Below, piece after piece: positions 12,601-24,030 of a stretch of 64,000 bases of DNA (positions are counted from its first letter, which is position 1; the number at the start of each line of letters is the position of its first letter). The notes beneath the pieces are model-generated. The model ran no database searches. It worked only from the letters and a program-made list of their open reading frames with translations, and had not been told where the DNA came from. This DNA is from Anomaloglossus baeobatrachus (taxonomy: Eukaryota > Chordata > Amphibia > Anura > Aromobatidae): contig NC_134356.1 in NCBI RefSeq assembly GCF_048569485.1, positions 534,266,556 through 534,330,555 of the forward strand. The letters run 5' to 3'. The translations under genes and the position numbers were made by a program.

Positions 12601-14560
12601 CCACATTGTCACTGGACAGACGCGTAGGCTTATCTGTCAGCACACACCCAGCAGCACTGAAGACACGTTCAGAGACAACGCTGGCTGCGGGACATGACAA
12701 GATCTCCAAGGCGTAAGTGGCAAGCTCAGGCCATTTTTCAAGATTGGAAACCCAAAATGAGCAAGGCTCCCGTTGCAAAGTCATGGCATCGATGTTCATT
12801 TGGAGATACTCCTGTATCATTCTCTCCAGCCGTTGACTGTGTGTCAGACTTCTTGTCTCTTGTGGCCTTGCATTGGATGGTCTAAAAAAATTATGAAACG
12901 ATTCCATAAAATTGCTGTTACTAGCACCAGATACGGTGTTGCTGGTACGGTTTGACTGATAATGACGAGACAGTCCCATGTTTGGCAAGTTACAACTGGG
13001 AAAAGCCGAGCTAAGATTGAGTAACTGATTCTGCTGATACTACTGCATACGTGCGTCCCTTTCTATGGCTGGAATTATTTCTCCAAATTTGGACTTGTAC
13101 CAGGGATCTAATAGTGTGGCAACCCAGTAGTCATCATCACTTCGAATTCGGACAATCCGAGGGTCATGTTGTAGGTAGTGCAGCAAGAAGGCGTTCATGT
13201 GTCTTGCGCATCCATGCAGACCAAGTCTTCACTGTGTTTGTGGCGGCGAGATGATAACCGTGCTTTCTACCTCTGACATCTACCCCCAACCTCGTTCAAC
13301 CGAAATTTGACCAAGGTCTCCCTCATCTGCTGAGTCTTCCATGTCCATCGAGAAGTTTGTCCCCCATTTGTTCCTGGGCTCTTGTACCCTCCTCAACATT
13401 TTGGCTGCTATCATGCGCCCTTGTTAATCCCTCTCCCCTACCGTCCCATGCCTGCCGCCTTGGTGATGCTGAACGTCTGGACCTTGTAGATGTTGGTATC
13501 CCTTGCGCATATGAATCCTCTTGTACTTCCTCCCCTTCCTCTTGTCCCACCACCTGATTCCGAATAGTGTTTAGCGTGTGCTCCAGCATGTAAATGACTG
13601 GAATTGTCATGCTGATAATGGCATTTTCAGCGCTAAACATATTCGTCGCCATGTCGAAGCTGTGCAGAAGGGTGCATAGGTCCTTGATCTGAGACCACTC
13701 CATCAGGGTGATCTGCCCCACCTCTGCATCTCGTTGACCCAGGCTATACATCATAACGTATTGCACCAGGGCTTGGTGGTGCTGCCACATTCGCTGCAAC
13801 ATGTGGAGAGTCGAATTCCAGCGTGTCGGCACATCGCATTTCAGGCGATGAACCAGCAGGCTGAAAGACTTCTGGATTGATGGAAGTCGCTCAGCTGTGG
13901 CGGTTGAACGGCGGAAGTTAGCAGAGAGTGACCGTGCCCTGTGAAGAAGCCCATCTAGGCCGGGATAGTGAGTTAAAAATTGCTGGACAACAAGGTTCAA
14001 CACGTGAGCCATACAAGGCACATGTGTCACCTTGCCCCGGTGAAGGGCCGCACCCAGGTTTGCAGCATTGTCGCACACGGCCTTCCCTGGCTGCAGGTTG
14101 AGTGGAGACAACCATTTACTAAACTCGCTCGCAAGAGCTGACCACAACTCCTCAGCTCTGTGACTCTTATTTCCAAGACATTTTAAGGTAAAGACCACCT
14201 AATGCCGTTGAGCTCTGCTGCCAGCATAGTAAGGAGGTGTGCAAGATTCCTTGTGCGCAGTTACAACGCGGGTGGCCTGACCAGGCATGCTTGGGGTGGA
14301 GGTGGAGGACCCAGATGTAGTTGAGGAGGCAGAAGTAGTGGAGGAACTTCTACATACAGAGGATTGACGCACAAGTCGTGGGAATGGCAAGACTTGTTAA
14401 GCAGACCATTCTCCATCTCTCACCATAGTTACCCAGTGCCCAGTCAGCGACATGTAACGCCCCTGTCCATGCTTACTGGTCCAAGTATCAGTGGTGAAAT
14501 GATGCAAGAATGCACGGGTGCTGTGGGTCAGTGGACAGCAAAGGAACACTAACTTAGTAT
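12503..14560 (-). pseudogene. hAT (ZBED-like) transposase pseudogene
   Basis: Minus strand, in pieces. The first catalytic block has DTWTS near 14489 followed by LTGHWVT, then an in-frame TAA at 14399-14397. Frame 14198-13323 (291 aa) holds CDNAANLGAAL (Asp at residue 43), VPCMAHVLNLVVQ, and PTRWNSTLHML (Trp at residue 127). Frame 12988-12503 (161 aa) holds the C-terminal dimerisation domain with ELATYALEILSCPAASVVSE at residues 88-107 and then RVFSAAG. At least three frame breaks separate the parts, and the region between 13323 and 12988 is degraded. No BED finger is recognisable upstream. Confidence 0.88.
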
Positions 14561-14816
14561 TCCAGACACTTTTAGGATGGCAGAAAAAGTGTCAGCTCTT
14601 TGGGGAAATAAAATAGCGTTGCAACAATGGTCAGATGGGTACAATGCCTGTGTGCTGTGGGTTAGTGGACAGCAAAGGAACACTAAGTTAGTATTCCAGA
14701 CACTTTTAGGATGGCACAAAAAGTGTCAGCTCTTTAGGGAAATAAAATAGCGTGGCAAAAATGGGCAGGTGGTTGGAATCCATGGGTGCTGTGGGTCAGT
14801 GGACAGCAAAGGAAGC
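14518..14816. repeat. Tandem 132-bp repeat in hAT 5' region
   Basis: The unit GTGCTGTGGGTCAGTGGACA begins at about 14518, 14650 and 14783. Two full units and one partial copy are present, upstream of the transposase start. Confidence 0.8.
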
Positions 14817-15552
14817 CTCACTTTGTATCCCTGCTAATGAAAAAATGCAGCAAGGAATTGCCTGAGCTGAGGTAGCCAGACACTGTTATCTAAAATCCTA
14901 CACAGCGTTTGCATGGACCTGCCTAGCAGCTATGGCTATGAACGCCTGTAAATCAGCCCTGAAAAGGGCTGAAATAACCAGTAGTCCCTAATCCCTAAAG
15001 CGCTGTGTAGATTGCACTGTATCTCTAAAGCGCACACAGCAGCAGCAGCGGGAGCGGTGACTGTCAACCACCCGCAGCAAACAGATAATGACGGCGACGT
15101 GGAAAATGGCCGGATCTTATAAGGCAAGGACATGTGACATGAACAGCCTATGACACATGCCCTTGCTTGTCTGGCAAAAATCCACTTTGCAGTGTGTGTC
15201 TCTGTGATTTACTAACAGCCTGGCCTGCTCCACTGTACGCGCGGTTAGGGGAAAAAAAAAAAAGGCGATCGGCATTCTCTCAGCACTCAGCAGCAGCAGT
15301 GATCTAAACCCCGCCCCCCCGCACACTATACGCTGAATTTTGATAGTAGCGTGATTCTCAGTGACTCACACTATTACAGTGAAAAGCCAGCTATAACTAG
15401 CTAGGCTTTTTGTTGATCGAACGCTACTCGAACGGTCGAGCTTTTAGCAAAAAGATCGAGTTCGTCAAGCCTCTCGAACACCCCCCCAAAATCACTCAAA
15501 CATGAAATTGGCGAACCTCGAGCCTCGAACATCGCTCATCTCTAGTTGTGAG

Positions 15553-15813
15553 TAAAGATGGGCGAATAGTGAAATATTTGTGTTTGGATTATGCTTACCA
15601 AATACCGAGTACTATTCCAGTATTCGTTATGAATAACGAACCTAAGGTAAGTCAATGTGGAAAAGAACATTTTTCTGGAAGATTTCCCATAAAAATGCTT
15701 GAGTTCCCCATTGACTTGCATTAGGTTCATTATTCGTACTGAATGCTGGAATAGTACTCAGTATTTGGTAAGCATAATCCGAACAGTAATATTTCATTAT
15801 TTGCCCATCACTA
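15553..15813. repeat. hAT-type foldback MITE abutting the hAT element
   Basis: Ends TAAAGATGGGCGAATA and TATTTGCCCATCACTA are inverted, with arms of about 120 bp (GGATTATGCTTACCAAATAC against its complement). The left flank GTTGTGAG and right flank GATGTTAG agree at 6 of 8 positions, an eroded target duplication. Confidence 0.8.
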
Positions 15814-15884
15814 GATGTTAGCAACTTGTGTCCAGTGACAGAAAAGCCAACATAATTGAAAATGTTTGTGACTTTTTGTCGTAG

Positions 15885-16110
15885 TCACAGACTTCATGAT
15901 TAAGGGTGATTTTTTTCACCTGAAACGCGTAGCTCTGGTCATGCTATCTGTTTTGCCTGCATGTTGAAATAAACCTGAAGTCTTTCTCACCTGAAGAGCT
16001 GGATTCTCCTTACTTTGTTGGATTATTTTGGGGCAGTGCCTGTCCGTGCTCCAGGGAAGACGCTAAAAGGAGTGGGTTCATACACGGTGAGCTGAATATC
16101 ATATATATGG
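15885..16110 (+). mobile_element. Hammerhead-type module, copy E
   Basis: Reads ATGATTAAG, a perfect hairpin GGTGA/TCACC around a T loop, TGAAACGCGTAG, then AAATAAACC near 15972 and about 130 bases of accompanying sequence. It has the same order of parts as the other copies. The core box deviates from the hammerhead consensus. Confidence 0.5.
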
Positions 16111-16477
16111 ACGTGTCACAGGTTACAATGAGTCATCATAAGACTCTTTAGAGTTGATATCACAATGCGATACTATGATTTCAGTGTTGCTTAACATACG
16201 TCGCCCTGTAGCAAGAGCCTAAAGGTGTTATTAAATGCTATCATTTACAGATCACAACAATCTGCATGTCAACGCAGCTCAGCCGCAATGTGTCCAGAAT
16301 ATATGCACTCAGACTGACAAGGAATGGTGTAGGGAGGCAGACTTTTGAAGCCATTGCCTGGAGTGCCAAGAGATCTTATCCTGCACCTAAGTGGAGTCAA
16401 AGTTAATGTTGACTTGTTCACATGATTAGTGACATGTTAGAATAATATAAATCTTTTGAGATTTCTGCTTTTTTCCT

Positions 16478-17128
16478 TACTTCCTGTCTGATGACGCTTT
16501 GTTTGAGAATCCCAGTGCATTCTAGGCTACTCAAACAAAGCAACATGGGGCAGAGAATGCGCTCACTGTCACAACATCTGCCCCCTCCCTGAAATGAATG
16601 GTCATCAGTGTTGCTTGTTTCAGGGGCTGGTCTTGTCCCTGCTATGTCCCAACCTACTGTGCACAGTGACAGTGTGCTGTGTGTTGCTGGCTCAGATCAG
16701 TAGTAACGAGCAGGCAATACAGAGCACAGTGCACTATCAATGTGCATTGGTAGAATACCCAGCATGTAGAGACCAGCACCAACCTAGCATGTAGTGTCAC
16801 TTGCAGGGGCGATGATGGTCTCTGCATGAAAGGGATTCTGCCAATGCACACTGGTAGTGCGCTCTGCTCTGTGTTGCAAGCTAAATACAACTGATCTGAG
16901 TTGACAACACAGAGTGTGCTGTCACTGTGCACACCACACAACGCACAGTGCACTGGGCCAGACCAGCCCCTGAAAAACACGGCACTGATGACAATTTGTT
17001 TCAGGGAGGGGGCAGATGAAGCTGTGGCAGTGACATAAGTCTCTGCCCTCTAATGATGCTTTGGTTGAGTATCCACGCATGTGCTGGGATTCTCAAACAA
17101 AGCGTCATCAGGCAGGAAGTAGGGGGGG
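16478..17128. repeat. Large foldback element
   Basis: Arms of about 300 bp meet near 16795. Outer ends are ACTTCCTGTCTGATGACGC and GCGTCATCAGGCAGGAAGT, and internal pairs include CAGTGACAGTGTGCTG. The overlapping ORFs on both strands are artefacts of the palindrome. Confidence 0.8.
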
Positions 17129-17196
17129 GAAATCAATAATAGCTGGTGTACTTAGGGAATGGTAAGGAATTTTTAATGCAGCCATATTAAAAATTG

Positions 17197-17874
17197 TAAA
17201 TAGCAACAGGGGGCAAAAAGCCAGAGAGCAAAAACTCCTAAAATATAGCCTTTATTAGGTATACATTAAAAAGTGGACTGCCACTATAAAACAATAAAAG
17301 ATGTGCATTTGGGCCATAAAAAGTACAGCCTCAAACTGAACACCAGGCACAGAATGCAGTAAGTGTGAAAGCAAGTCACACAAAGAATCTGCATTCAAAC
17401 AAACACAGCATACACAGTTGCCACCTCAGACTTGCTGCAACAGTGAATCAAAATAAGGAAACAGTCTTACCGTGCTTCCAAGGGCATGTCAAATAGAGAG
17501 ACAAAATAGAGCTCAATCATAGGTGACCCTTCACAAGGCCTGCATAAATACCATTCGTTGGCTCAAAAGGGAAAACCGCAGTGTATAACCTCCCGACGTG
17601 TTTCATAAATTAATCTTCAGGGGAGTCTTCATAAGATGATCAACATCATGTCAGTAATCACATCAGGACTGATAATCAAAAAAATGCCCCAAGGACGGAC
17701 AAATTAATCCAGCATGGATGAACGCCAAGCTGTGTGTGCCGCGGCCACTTTTTAATGTATACCTAATAAAGGCTATGTTTTAGGAGTTTTTGCTCTCTGG
17801 CTTTTTGCCCCCTGTTGCTATTTACTGTTCTCCATCTAGGGGGATTTTGAAGGTAATTGCTATATTTCTTTTTT
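17197..17874. mobile_element. Hammerhead-bearing retroelement with inverted arms, copy B
   Basis: Flanked by a 14-bp direct repeat CATATTAAAAATTG (17183-17196 and 17875-17888). Inverted arms of about 83 bp lie at about 17198-17281 and 17746-17828 (AGCCTTTATTAGGTATAC against GTATACCTAATAAAGGCT). Between them, on the minus strand at 17625-17590, is CTCCC, CTGAAGA, hairpin, GAAA, CACG, TC, GGGAG: a hammerhead-like fold with stem I closed by CTCCC/GGGAG and a consensus CUGANGA box. No protein is encoded. Confidence 0.6.
17590..17625 (-). ncRNA. Hammerhead ribozyme-like fold with consensus core box
   Basis: CTCCC, CTGAAGA, an AT-rich weak stem II, GAAA, CACG, TC, GGGAG. CTCCC and GGGAG close stem I. 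CTGAAGA satisfies CUGANGA. Stem II is the weakest part. Confidence 0.5.
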
Positions 17875-17888
17875 CATATTAAAAATTG

Positions 17889-18759
17889 GTTTAGATTACT
17901 GCAATAAATAGACAGGAATTTAAAAGAAAATTTCTTGGCCTTCAGAACACCTCTTTTACCTTTAGTAATTGAAAGAAACCAAATTCCTAAAATTAAATTC
18001 ATCAGCCTTTGCACCTTTTTTTCTGGAATAAAAATGGGTTGCACTAGATTCATCATTAATTTTGTGCTGTTGAAGCGTCATTTTAAAGGATCATGACACT
18101 TTTTTGCCTGGAAAGGTGCAAAAAAGGTAAAAGAAAAAAGTATATCTTTGATTTTGTGGAAAATGTATCAATCTGCGTGTGGCATTTTGAAGAATTTATT
18201 GCAAATAAGACAATTTATGCCAAAAGACAAAAAAAAGAAAAGTTACTTAAGGAAATGGCGTATGATTATTTTTGGTCTTTTGACTTCCTAATCAAAAGCT
18301 CTTTTGCACACCAATGGTTTTGAAATATGCAAACAACTGGTTTGATAACAGATCACACTTTACCAACATACTGTACTTGTAGATATTGGATTTAATGGAG
18401 CACTCTAAATTTTGTATCCATTAAATGTGTGTGTATATACAGTAGAGTACATATAATCTAGTGTGATTGTATTAATATGCTCACCTATTACTGCTCTCTC
18501 TGGTGTCCAACACTGTTCTTCTCTTCTCAGTGACGTCCCAACAATTGTGACTAGCCATCTCACTCTTTGCTCTATGCATGAGCCGGAAGTCTCCTTTACA
18601 TTAAAAGTCTATGGAGCCTCTTTCTGAAGCTCCATATACTTACATTGTGAAAGTCACTTCTGGGTGCAGAACAGTGATTAAAAGTAGAGTGGAATTAAAA
18701 GTAAAAAACGTTATTGTTTCCTGGGGTGCAATTTATCCAAAGACATTCTGATAGGAAAT
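17889..18759. other. Unassigned DNA
   Basis: Mostly AT-rich. A weak inverted repeat at about 18540-18670 (CGGAAGTCTCC against its complement) suggests an old MITE. Confidence 0.3.
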
Positions 18760-18835
18760 TTAGATTGTGAGCCCCAATGGGGACAGTATTGCCCATGTAT
18801 GTAAAACTCTGAAATTAATGACGCTATATAAGTGA

Positions 18836-18838
<3 letters not shown>
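18760..18838 (+). mobile_element. L2/CR1-type LINE or SINE 3' tail
   Basis: Reads AGATTGTGAGCCCCAATGGG and later GACGCTATATAAGTGAA, the typical 3' end of vertebrate L2/CR1-mobilised elements, and passes straight into an ATT array. Confidence 0.7.

Positions 18839-18897
<59 letters not shown>
18837..18897. repeat. (ATT)n microsatellite
   Basis: About 20 TTA units, grown from the repeat tail before it. Confidence 0.95.
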
Positions 18898-18988
18898 CTT
18901 AATGCAATTTTTTGTGCTAAATGTTTCTTCACTTTGCCTATGTAGGTACTTAGTTATATTGCAAATAATAAAAAAAAATAAAATTAAA

Positions 18989-18989
<1 letters not shown>

Positions 18990-19025
<36 letters not shown>

Positions 19026-19026
19026 G
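18990..19026. repeat. (AT)n microsatellite
   Basis: Alternating AT with one G interruption. It accounts for the isoleucine/tyrosine-rich spurious ORF on the minus strand. Confidence 0.9.
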
Positions 19027-20174
19027 ATTAAAAAAATACTTATGAGAGCAGTCCCTTCCAGATGAAATTGCTCTTTTTCTCCTAGAAATACTATAGTCTA
19101 ATTTCTTAAATTTGAATCCATTGCACAACAGAATATATATATATTACGCCATTAAGGATTCTTGTTATTTACCCTTCAGTAGCAGTGGCCCATAGTTCTA
19201 GATATACTATTTACAGCTACTTTCTCTACAATTGTGTAGGCTGTATAATTTATCTGGTGGAAAACCAAGTACGGAATTGTAATAATTAACCCTTTTTATT
19301 GTTGGATGCTTATATCTACTCTTTGGCACTTGGCAGGTGAGGTGTTAACCCATGTGTTGATGTTGTTACACCCAGTTAACGGTTAGAAGTGGAGATCCTC
19401 AGTGCATTTCCTGGTGTACAGTGTCCACACTGCAGGGCCTATTCTAAGTGGACGTCCACGTGGTAGGCAGTAAAAAGGGCTCCTTCATGAACAACTCTGC
19501 TCTGTATTCCCAGGATGGCAACATTCCAAGTTTCTCAATGAACTTCCCAGTTTGTGTATAAACCGCGAGGTCTCCAGGTGGCCAACGGCAAATAGATAAA
19601 CAAAACAGATCTACACAAGACCACTTAGGTAGAAAAGCGCTACACTGTGTGTGCCCTGCCTGTCTTACACATCATGGTGTCCAATCCATACACGGGCAAG
19701 CAGTTAATGCTTTCTTTATGAATTTAGTCTTGTTAAAGGTCCATTCAGTCGCGTTTGCAGCAAATACGTGCTTTCATGCTTATAATATACTGTAGGTTAT
19801 TCTAAGTGAACAGAAAATATTTTTCTTATAAGTTACCAACAGAATTAGGCTATTAAGCATGCTATAAATAAATGCCAGTACAAGGTAGTATCAGATGGAG
19901 CCAATAGAAAAAATAGCCTGTCCACCCGTATAGAATGACCATGCGCTGTTGAGAGACCTTTCCTAGTTATAAAGACACTTAGAACCTTGTGCAGGTAACT
20001 GAGAAAAAATGTTTTCAATATTTAAGCCATCCAGTAACCAATGTAGCTCTGGAGCCTTGATTAGGTACCCCAGGTTCAAATGTGAGCTAGAATAACTGCA
20101 GCCTTGAGGGACCAACTCGTTCTTAATGATATGAAATGCATAGTCTGTCTCCTAATCGCCTCTGTCATCATCCC
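19027..20174. other. Unassigned DNA
   Basis: No gene or repeat recognised. Confidence 0.3.
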
Positions 20175-21200
20175 ATATCATATATACTGACAAGCAAAAA
20201 AATGTTTTGTACGTTTGACTTCCAGGCTCCATATCTCACCATCCACAGCAGCTTGAAACGTGAGACTACTTTAATTTTCTAGACAATCTTGGCTATCGCA
20301 TACATATATTTGACTTGCAACTATTTATCATATAATTAGTTATGCAGATTCTTGTCAAGTCTGTGTTGCTCCTAAAGTTTAATTTTTATTATTTTGTTAG
20401 TATTTTGTAACTCCACCTTTGGCTTTCAACACTGTCTGAATCCTTCTTGCTATGCCCTCGATCAGACACAAGACCAAAATCTGAGTCCAGGTCTCTTCTA
20501 CAAAATCCCAGTGTTGGTGCATACTGGCCAATCACTTGGGAATATATACAACTTTTTCTTCAACTCTACCCATAAGTGTTTGATTGGGTTGTGGTCTGGG
20601 GACTGTGGGGCCCTATCCAGCACCTCTACATCATTGTCATTGAACTATTTCTTCACCAATCTCGACTTATCCTTCAGGTCGTTGTCCTGCTGAAACACTA
20701 TGTCATCATTTTCAAACACATAGTACTTGAGAGTACAAAGTAACTCGTCTTGTAGGATTCTAACATGTACCCCAGCATTAAGGCCGCCATCGATCCTGGC
20801 AACTACATTTGGAGATTAGCATTTAAGAAAAGATTGACTTTACATATTACTCCTGAGATAGAAGAACGCAACACATCCCATAGGGTCTTATACAGAATCT
20901 TGCCCCCTAGTTTTAGTATGCATTTTAAACTCGGTACTATGGAATTTATTAAGTACACTGACCATTCTCCTGGCAATATTCCTCTTATCACTAGAACCAT
21001 CCTCAAAACCTTCTTATCACCGCCATATTCTTCCCATCATTTTGAAGATGCAAACGTTCTTTCACCCATGGGAGACAACTAAATTTGCAATTTTGAATAT
21101 GGAATTGCTAGTTGCGGGAGTTGCTCAAAAACTGATAGACTGCAATGTGTTTTATATACAAGCTCCAGTTTATGATCGACCTAAACAATATTTTTTTTTC
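20175..21200 (-). mobile_element. Tc1/mariner element, family C, copy 1
   Basis: On the minus strand the segment around 20620-20560 reads PQSPDHNPIKHLWVELKKK, the Tc1 motif with the last catalytic residue. The rest of a catalytic domain lies to the right in broken frames. The plus-strand ORFs at 20394 and 20765 are shadows. The same family recurs at 35200. Boundaries are approximate. Confidence 0.75.
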
Positions 21201-22061
21201 CTCTCTATAGAAGATAATTAAGAAAGTAATGTGGAGACAACCTTGAATGCTGAACAACAAAAGTACTACAAGAACACATGTAATGATAAAGTGATTTCCT
21301 CCCTAATCATTTTATACTTTATAAGATATTTATTAGGTGCTCGAAAAAAATAACTGCCCGGGATAGATTTTTCTAAATCAATAGATTGAAAAAATACAGT
21401 GTGACATAATTGCATATGATTGAGGTCTTGTACTAGAAATAGGCACATAATTATTAAGAATGTTTCAGGCTCCAAATACAAGTAAATAACCGCTCTTCAC
21501 AAAAGAGTCGTTATTTTTGTTTTTGCTTTTTTTCTGTTTTCAATTGTTTTTAATCCTGAATTTCAATCATGTGACCTGCTGATAGAAACAATGCATTATG
21601 CCCTAAATATCCAAAACAGCGTCTTTTCTAAGGACAAAATATTCAGAGAAAAAAATAATTTGAGCAAACCAATTTAGGTTAATAATGGGCATAACATTAG
21701 CTCCAATAGGGATGTTTCAGTTAAAATGACATTTTTGCTATTTTTCTGTGGCTAATTGACCACTCATAAAACGAACATTTGAATGTTTAATGGATTTATT
21801 ATGACCGTATTAGAGCTCCACAATAACTATTGAATATTAATCATTTCACACTATGCACCCCCCATTTATGTGAAAATGATGCCATATTACATTGGATCCC
21901 TTATATACCTAAGTGGAGAATATCTCTGCAATACTTTAGAATATATAAAGTATGATGTAAAGATGCATTTAAGCATTAATGTTCCTAAGAATATCAAGGT
22001 CAAAGAAAAACGTAGAAAGGCACTAATGTACAATTTGTTCTGGCTTTACATCTTGTATTTT
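21201..22061. other. Unassigned DNA
   Basis: AT-rich, nothing recognised. Confidence 0.3.
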
Positions 22062-22530
22062 AAGGGAACCTGTCTCCTGTAAAAACGCTTTTATATAGGG
22101 TTACTCTGCAGGTTAATAGCATTTGAATTCTTCCTGGCACCTGCAAATTGCACCCTGTGGGGAGAAAATGAACTATAATCCTTTCGTCAGCATACTGGTT
22201 TCAGTCATGGGCGTTGTGTCGGCGTGGATTCGGTCACTAGTCTTTGTATGGAGAGCGGCATCTGTAACCGCCCCCCGCACTGACTGACAGCCTCCTCTAA
22301 TGTGCAATGGCTGTCAGTCTGTGCTGGGGGTGTGGTTACAGAGTGGTGACTGAACCCATGCCGACACCTCCCCTGTGACTGAAACCGGAACGCTGCTGGA
22401 AGGATTAAAGTTCTTTTCCTCTCAGCAGTGGAGTTTAATGTGCAGGTGTCGAGCAACTTCAGAATGCTACTAATCTGCAGATTAACCCCATATTAGCAGG
22501 TTAATAGCATTTTACAGGTTCTCTTTAAGG
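22062..22530. repeat. Foldback MITE, GGGAACCTGT ends
   Basis: Ends AAGGGAACCTGTCTCCTGTA and TTACAGGTTCTCTTTAA are inverted, with internal arms such as AGGTTAATAGCATTT against its flipped counterpart. Related at its ends to the 39874-40470 element. Confidence 0.65.
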
Positions 22531-22795
22531 AGAATACATGTTTTGTTCTCATGGCTGTTCCTGCTGAAAATTCTGTTTCTTTCATTTTGCTGGCCACTGT
22601 TGAGTTTTATGCATTTGCACGCTGTTACTGACTTATTGTAAGTAACAGGCACATACTGTATGTGCCATAAGTATTTGGTAATAAGTAGTTCAACACATAG
22701 AAATATGGATAACCCATAGAAAAAAGGCAACATTTTACAATGTTTCTAAAGCTTGTCTTCACAAAAAATATAGTAAGAAAACTTAGACGCGGCCA

Positions 22796-24030
22796 ATTTT
22801 TGTTTTTACATTTTCGCTTTTTCCTCCCCTTCTTCCTAGAGCCAAAATTGTGTTATATTTCTGTCCACATAGACATATGAGGGCTTGTTTTTGCAGGACA
22901 AGTTGTACTTTTGAATTACACCATTCATGTTACCACATTGTGTACTGGAAAATGTTGAAAAAATGCCAAATATGGAGAAATTGTGAAAAAAAAACACAAT
23001 TCTGTGATTTTTTTTTTGGGAGTTGTTTTTATGGTGCACATTTTGTGATAAAAATAACCTTGCAATAAAATTCTACTCACCAGTATAATTACGGTGATAT
23101 CAAATATGTCCAGTTTCTTTTATTGTTTTAGTGATAAAAAAAAATCAGAAGTTTGTAAAAAAAATTGGAGGGTTGCGTCACTATTTTTCAAGACCTGTAA
23201 TGTTTTCATATTTCAGTTGATGGAGCTGTGTGATGGCTTATTTTATGGGGCAATACAAAGTTTTTATTGATACCATTTTGGAATAGATGTGATGTTTTTA
23301 TTGCTTGTTACATCATTTTTGTGGTATTGCAGTGAACCTCAAAAATGTAATTCTTTAATTTTTTTTGTTTACAGTGTTTACCGATCGAGTTAATTATTTT
23401 GATATTTTTCATAGGTCAAACTTTTCTGAATGTGGCAATACCCCATATATGTGTTTGTTTTATTTTTTCTATTATGTTTATTTTTAATGGGGCAAAAAAG
23501 GGGGGTGATTTGAATTCTTCTTTGATTTTTTTTCATATTTTTTAAAACTTTTTTTTTACTTTTTACTGTTTACTTGAAGCTGCGCCCGTCTGATCGCTTG
23601 TGCTATATACAGCAAAGCTATAGCATTGCTGCATATAGTGAAAATCACAGTCTCCTTTGAGTCTCGGCCACAAGCAGTGTTTCAAAGGAGTGCTGCTTTG
23701 GCAAGCACAGAGGTCTTCAGCAGACACCCTGCTGTCATTACAACCCATTGGCAACTCTCAATCATGTCACAGACTTGCTGATGGGCACTTAAAATGGCAC
23801 ACTCCCACACCAGCGTGTGTTAATTGCTGCCGTCAGGTTGAACAGTGGGATTTAGCAGGTCAACAATCTCGGGTTGAGCTCCTTTACACCCACAATTCTT
23901 AGAGGCAGGTCTCCGTGGTAATACACAGCAATTACCTGTTGCATATGGGGCAGGTTCACCCATACGCCCACTTCTTCTGATGAGCGCCGTACATGTACTT
24001 CTGCTTCTGTTATTCACGAAACATTGCATA
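22796..24030 (+). repeat. T-rich dispersed repeat of anuran type, class unassigned
   Basis: Long runs of T and phrases such as GAGGGCTTGTTTTTGCAGGA, GATACCATTTTGGAATAG and GGGGTGATTTGAATTCTT are wording I recall from many frog genomic sequences. Its distal part (near 23590) shares GATCG-TTGTGCTATATACAG text with 40900-41000. No ORF is credible. The element class is not known to me. Confidence 0.45.

Larger units (their letters stand above)
11500..15544 (-). mobile_element. hAT DNA transposon, nearly full length, with 8-bp target duplication
   Basis: Ends TAGAGATGAGCGAG and CTCATCTCTA are inverted. Both sides carry the perfect 8-bp duplication GTTGTGAG (11492-11499 and 15545-15552), the hAT hallmark. 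Near each end are palindromic TCGAACG-type subterminal repeats. The transposase lies on the minus strand and is interrupted. The perfect target duplication says the insertion is fairly young, while the coding decay says the copy was probably already defective or moved in trans. Confidence 0.92.

Noticed and set aside
18760-19128. 122-aa isoleucine/tyrosine-rich ORF on the minus strand
   Set aside because: Made of ATT and AT microsatellites and a LINE/SINE tail.
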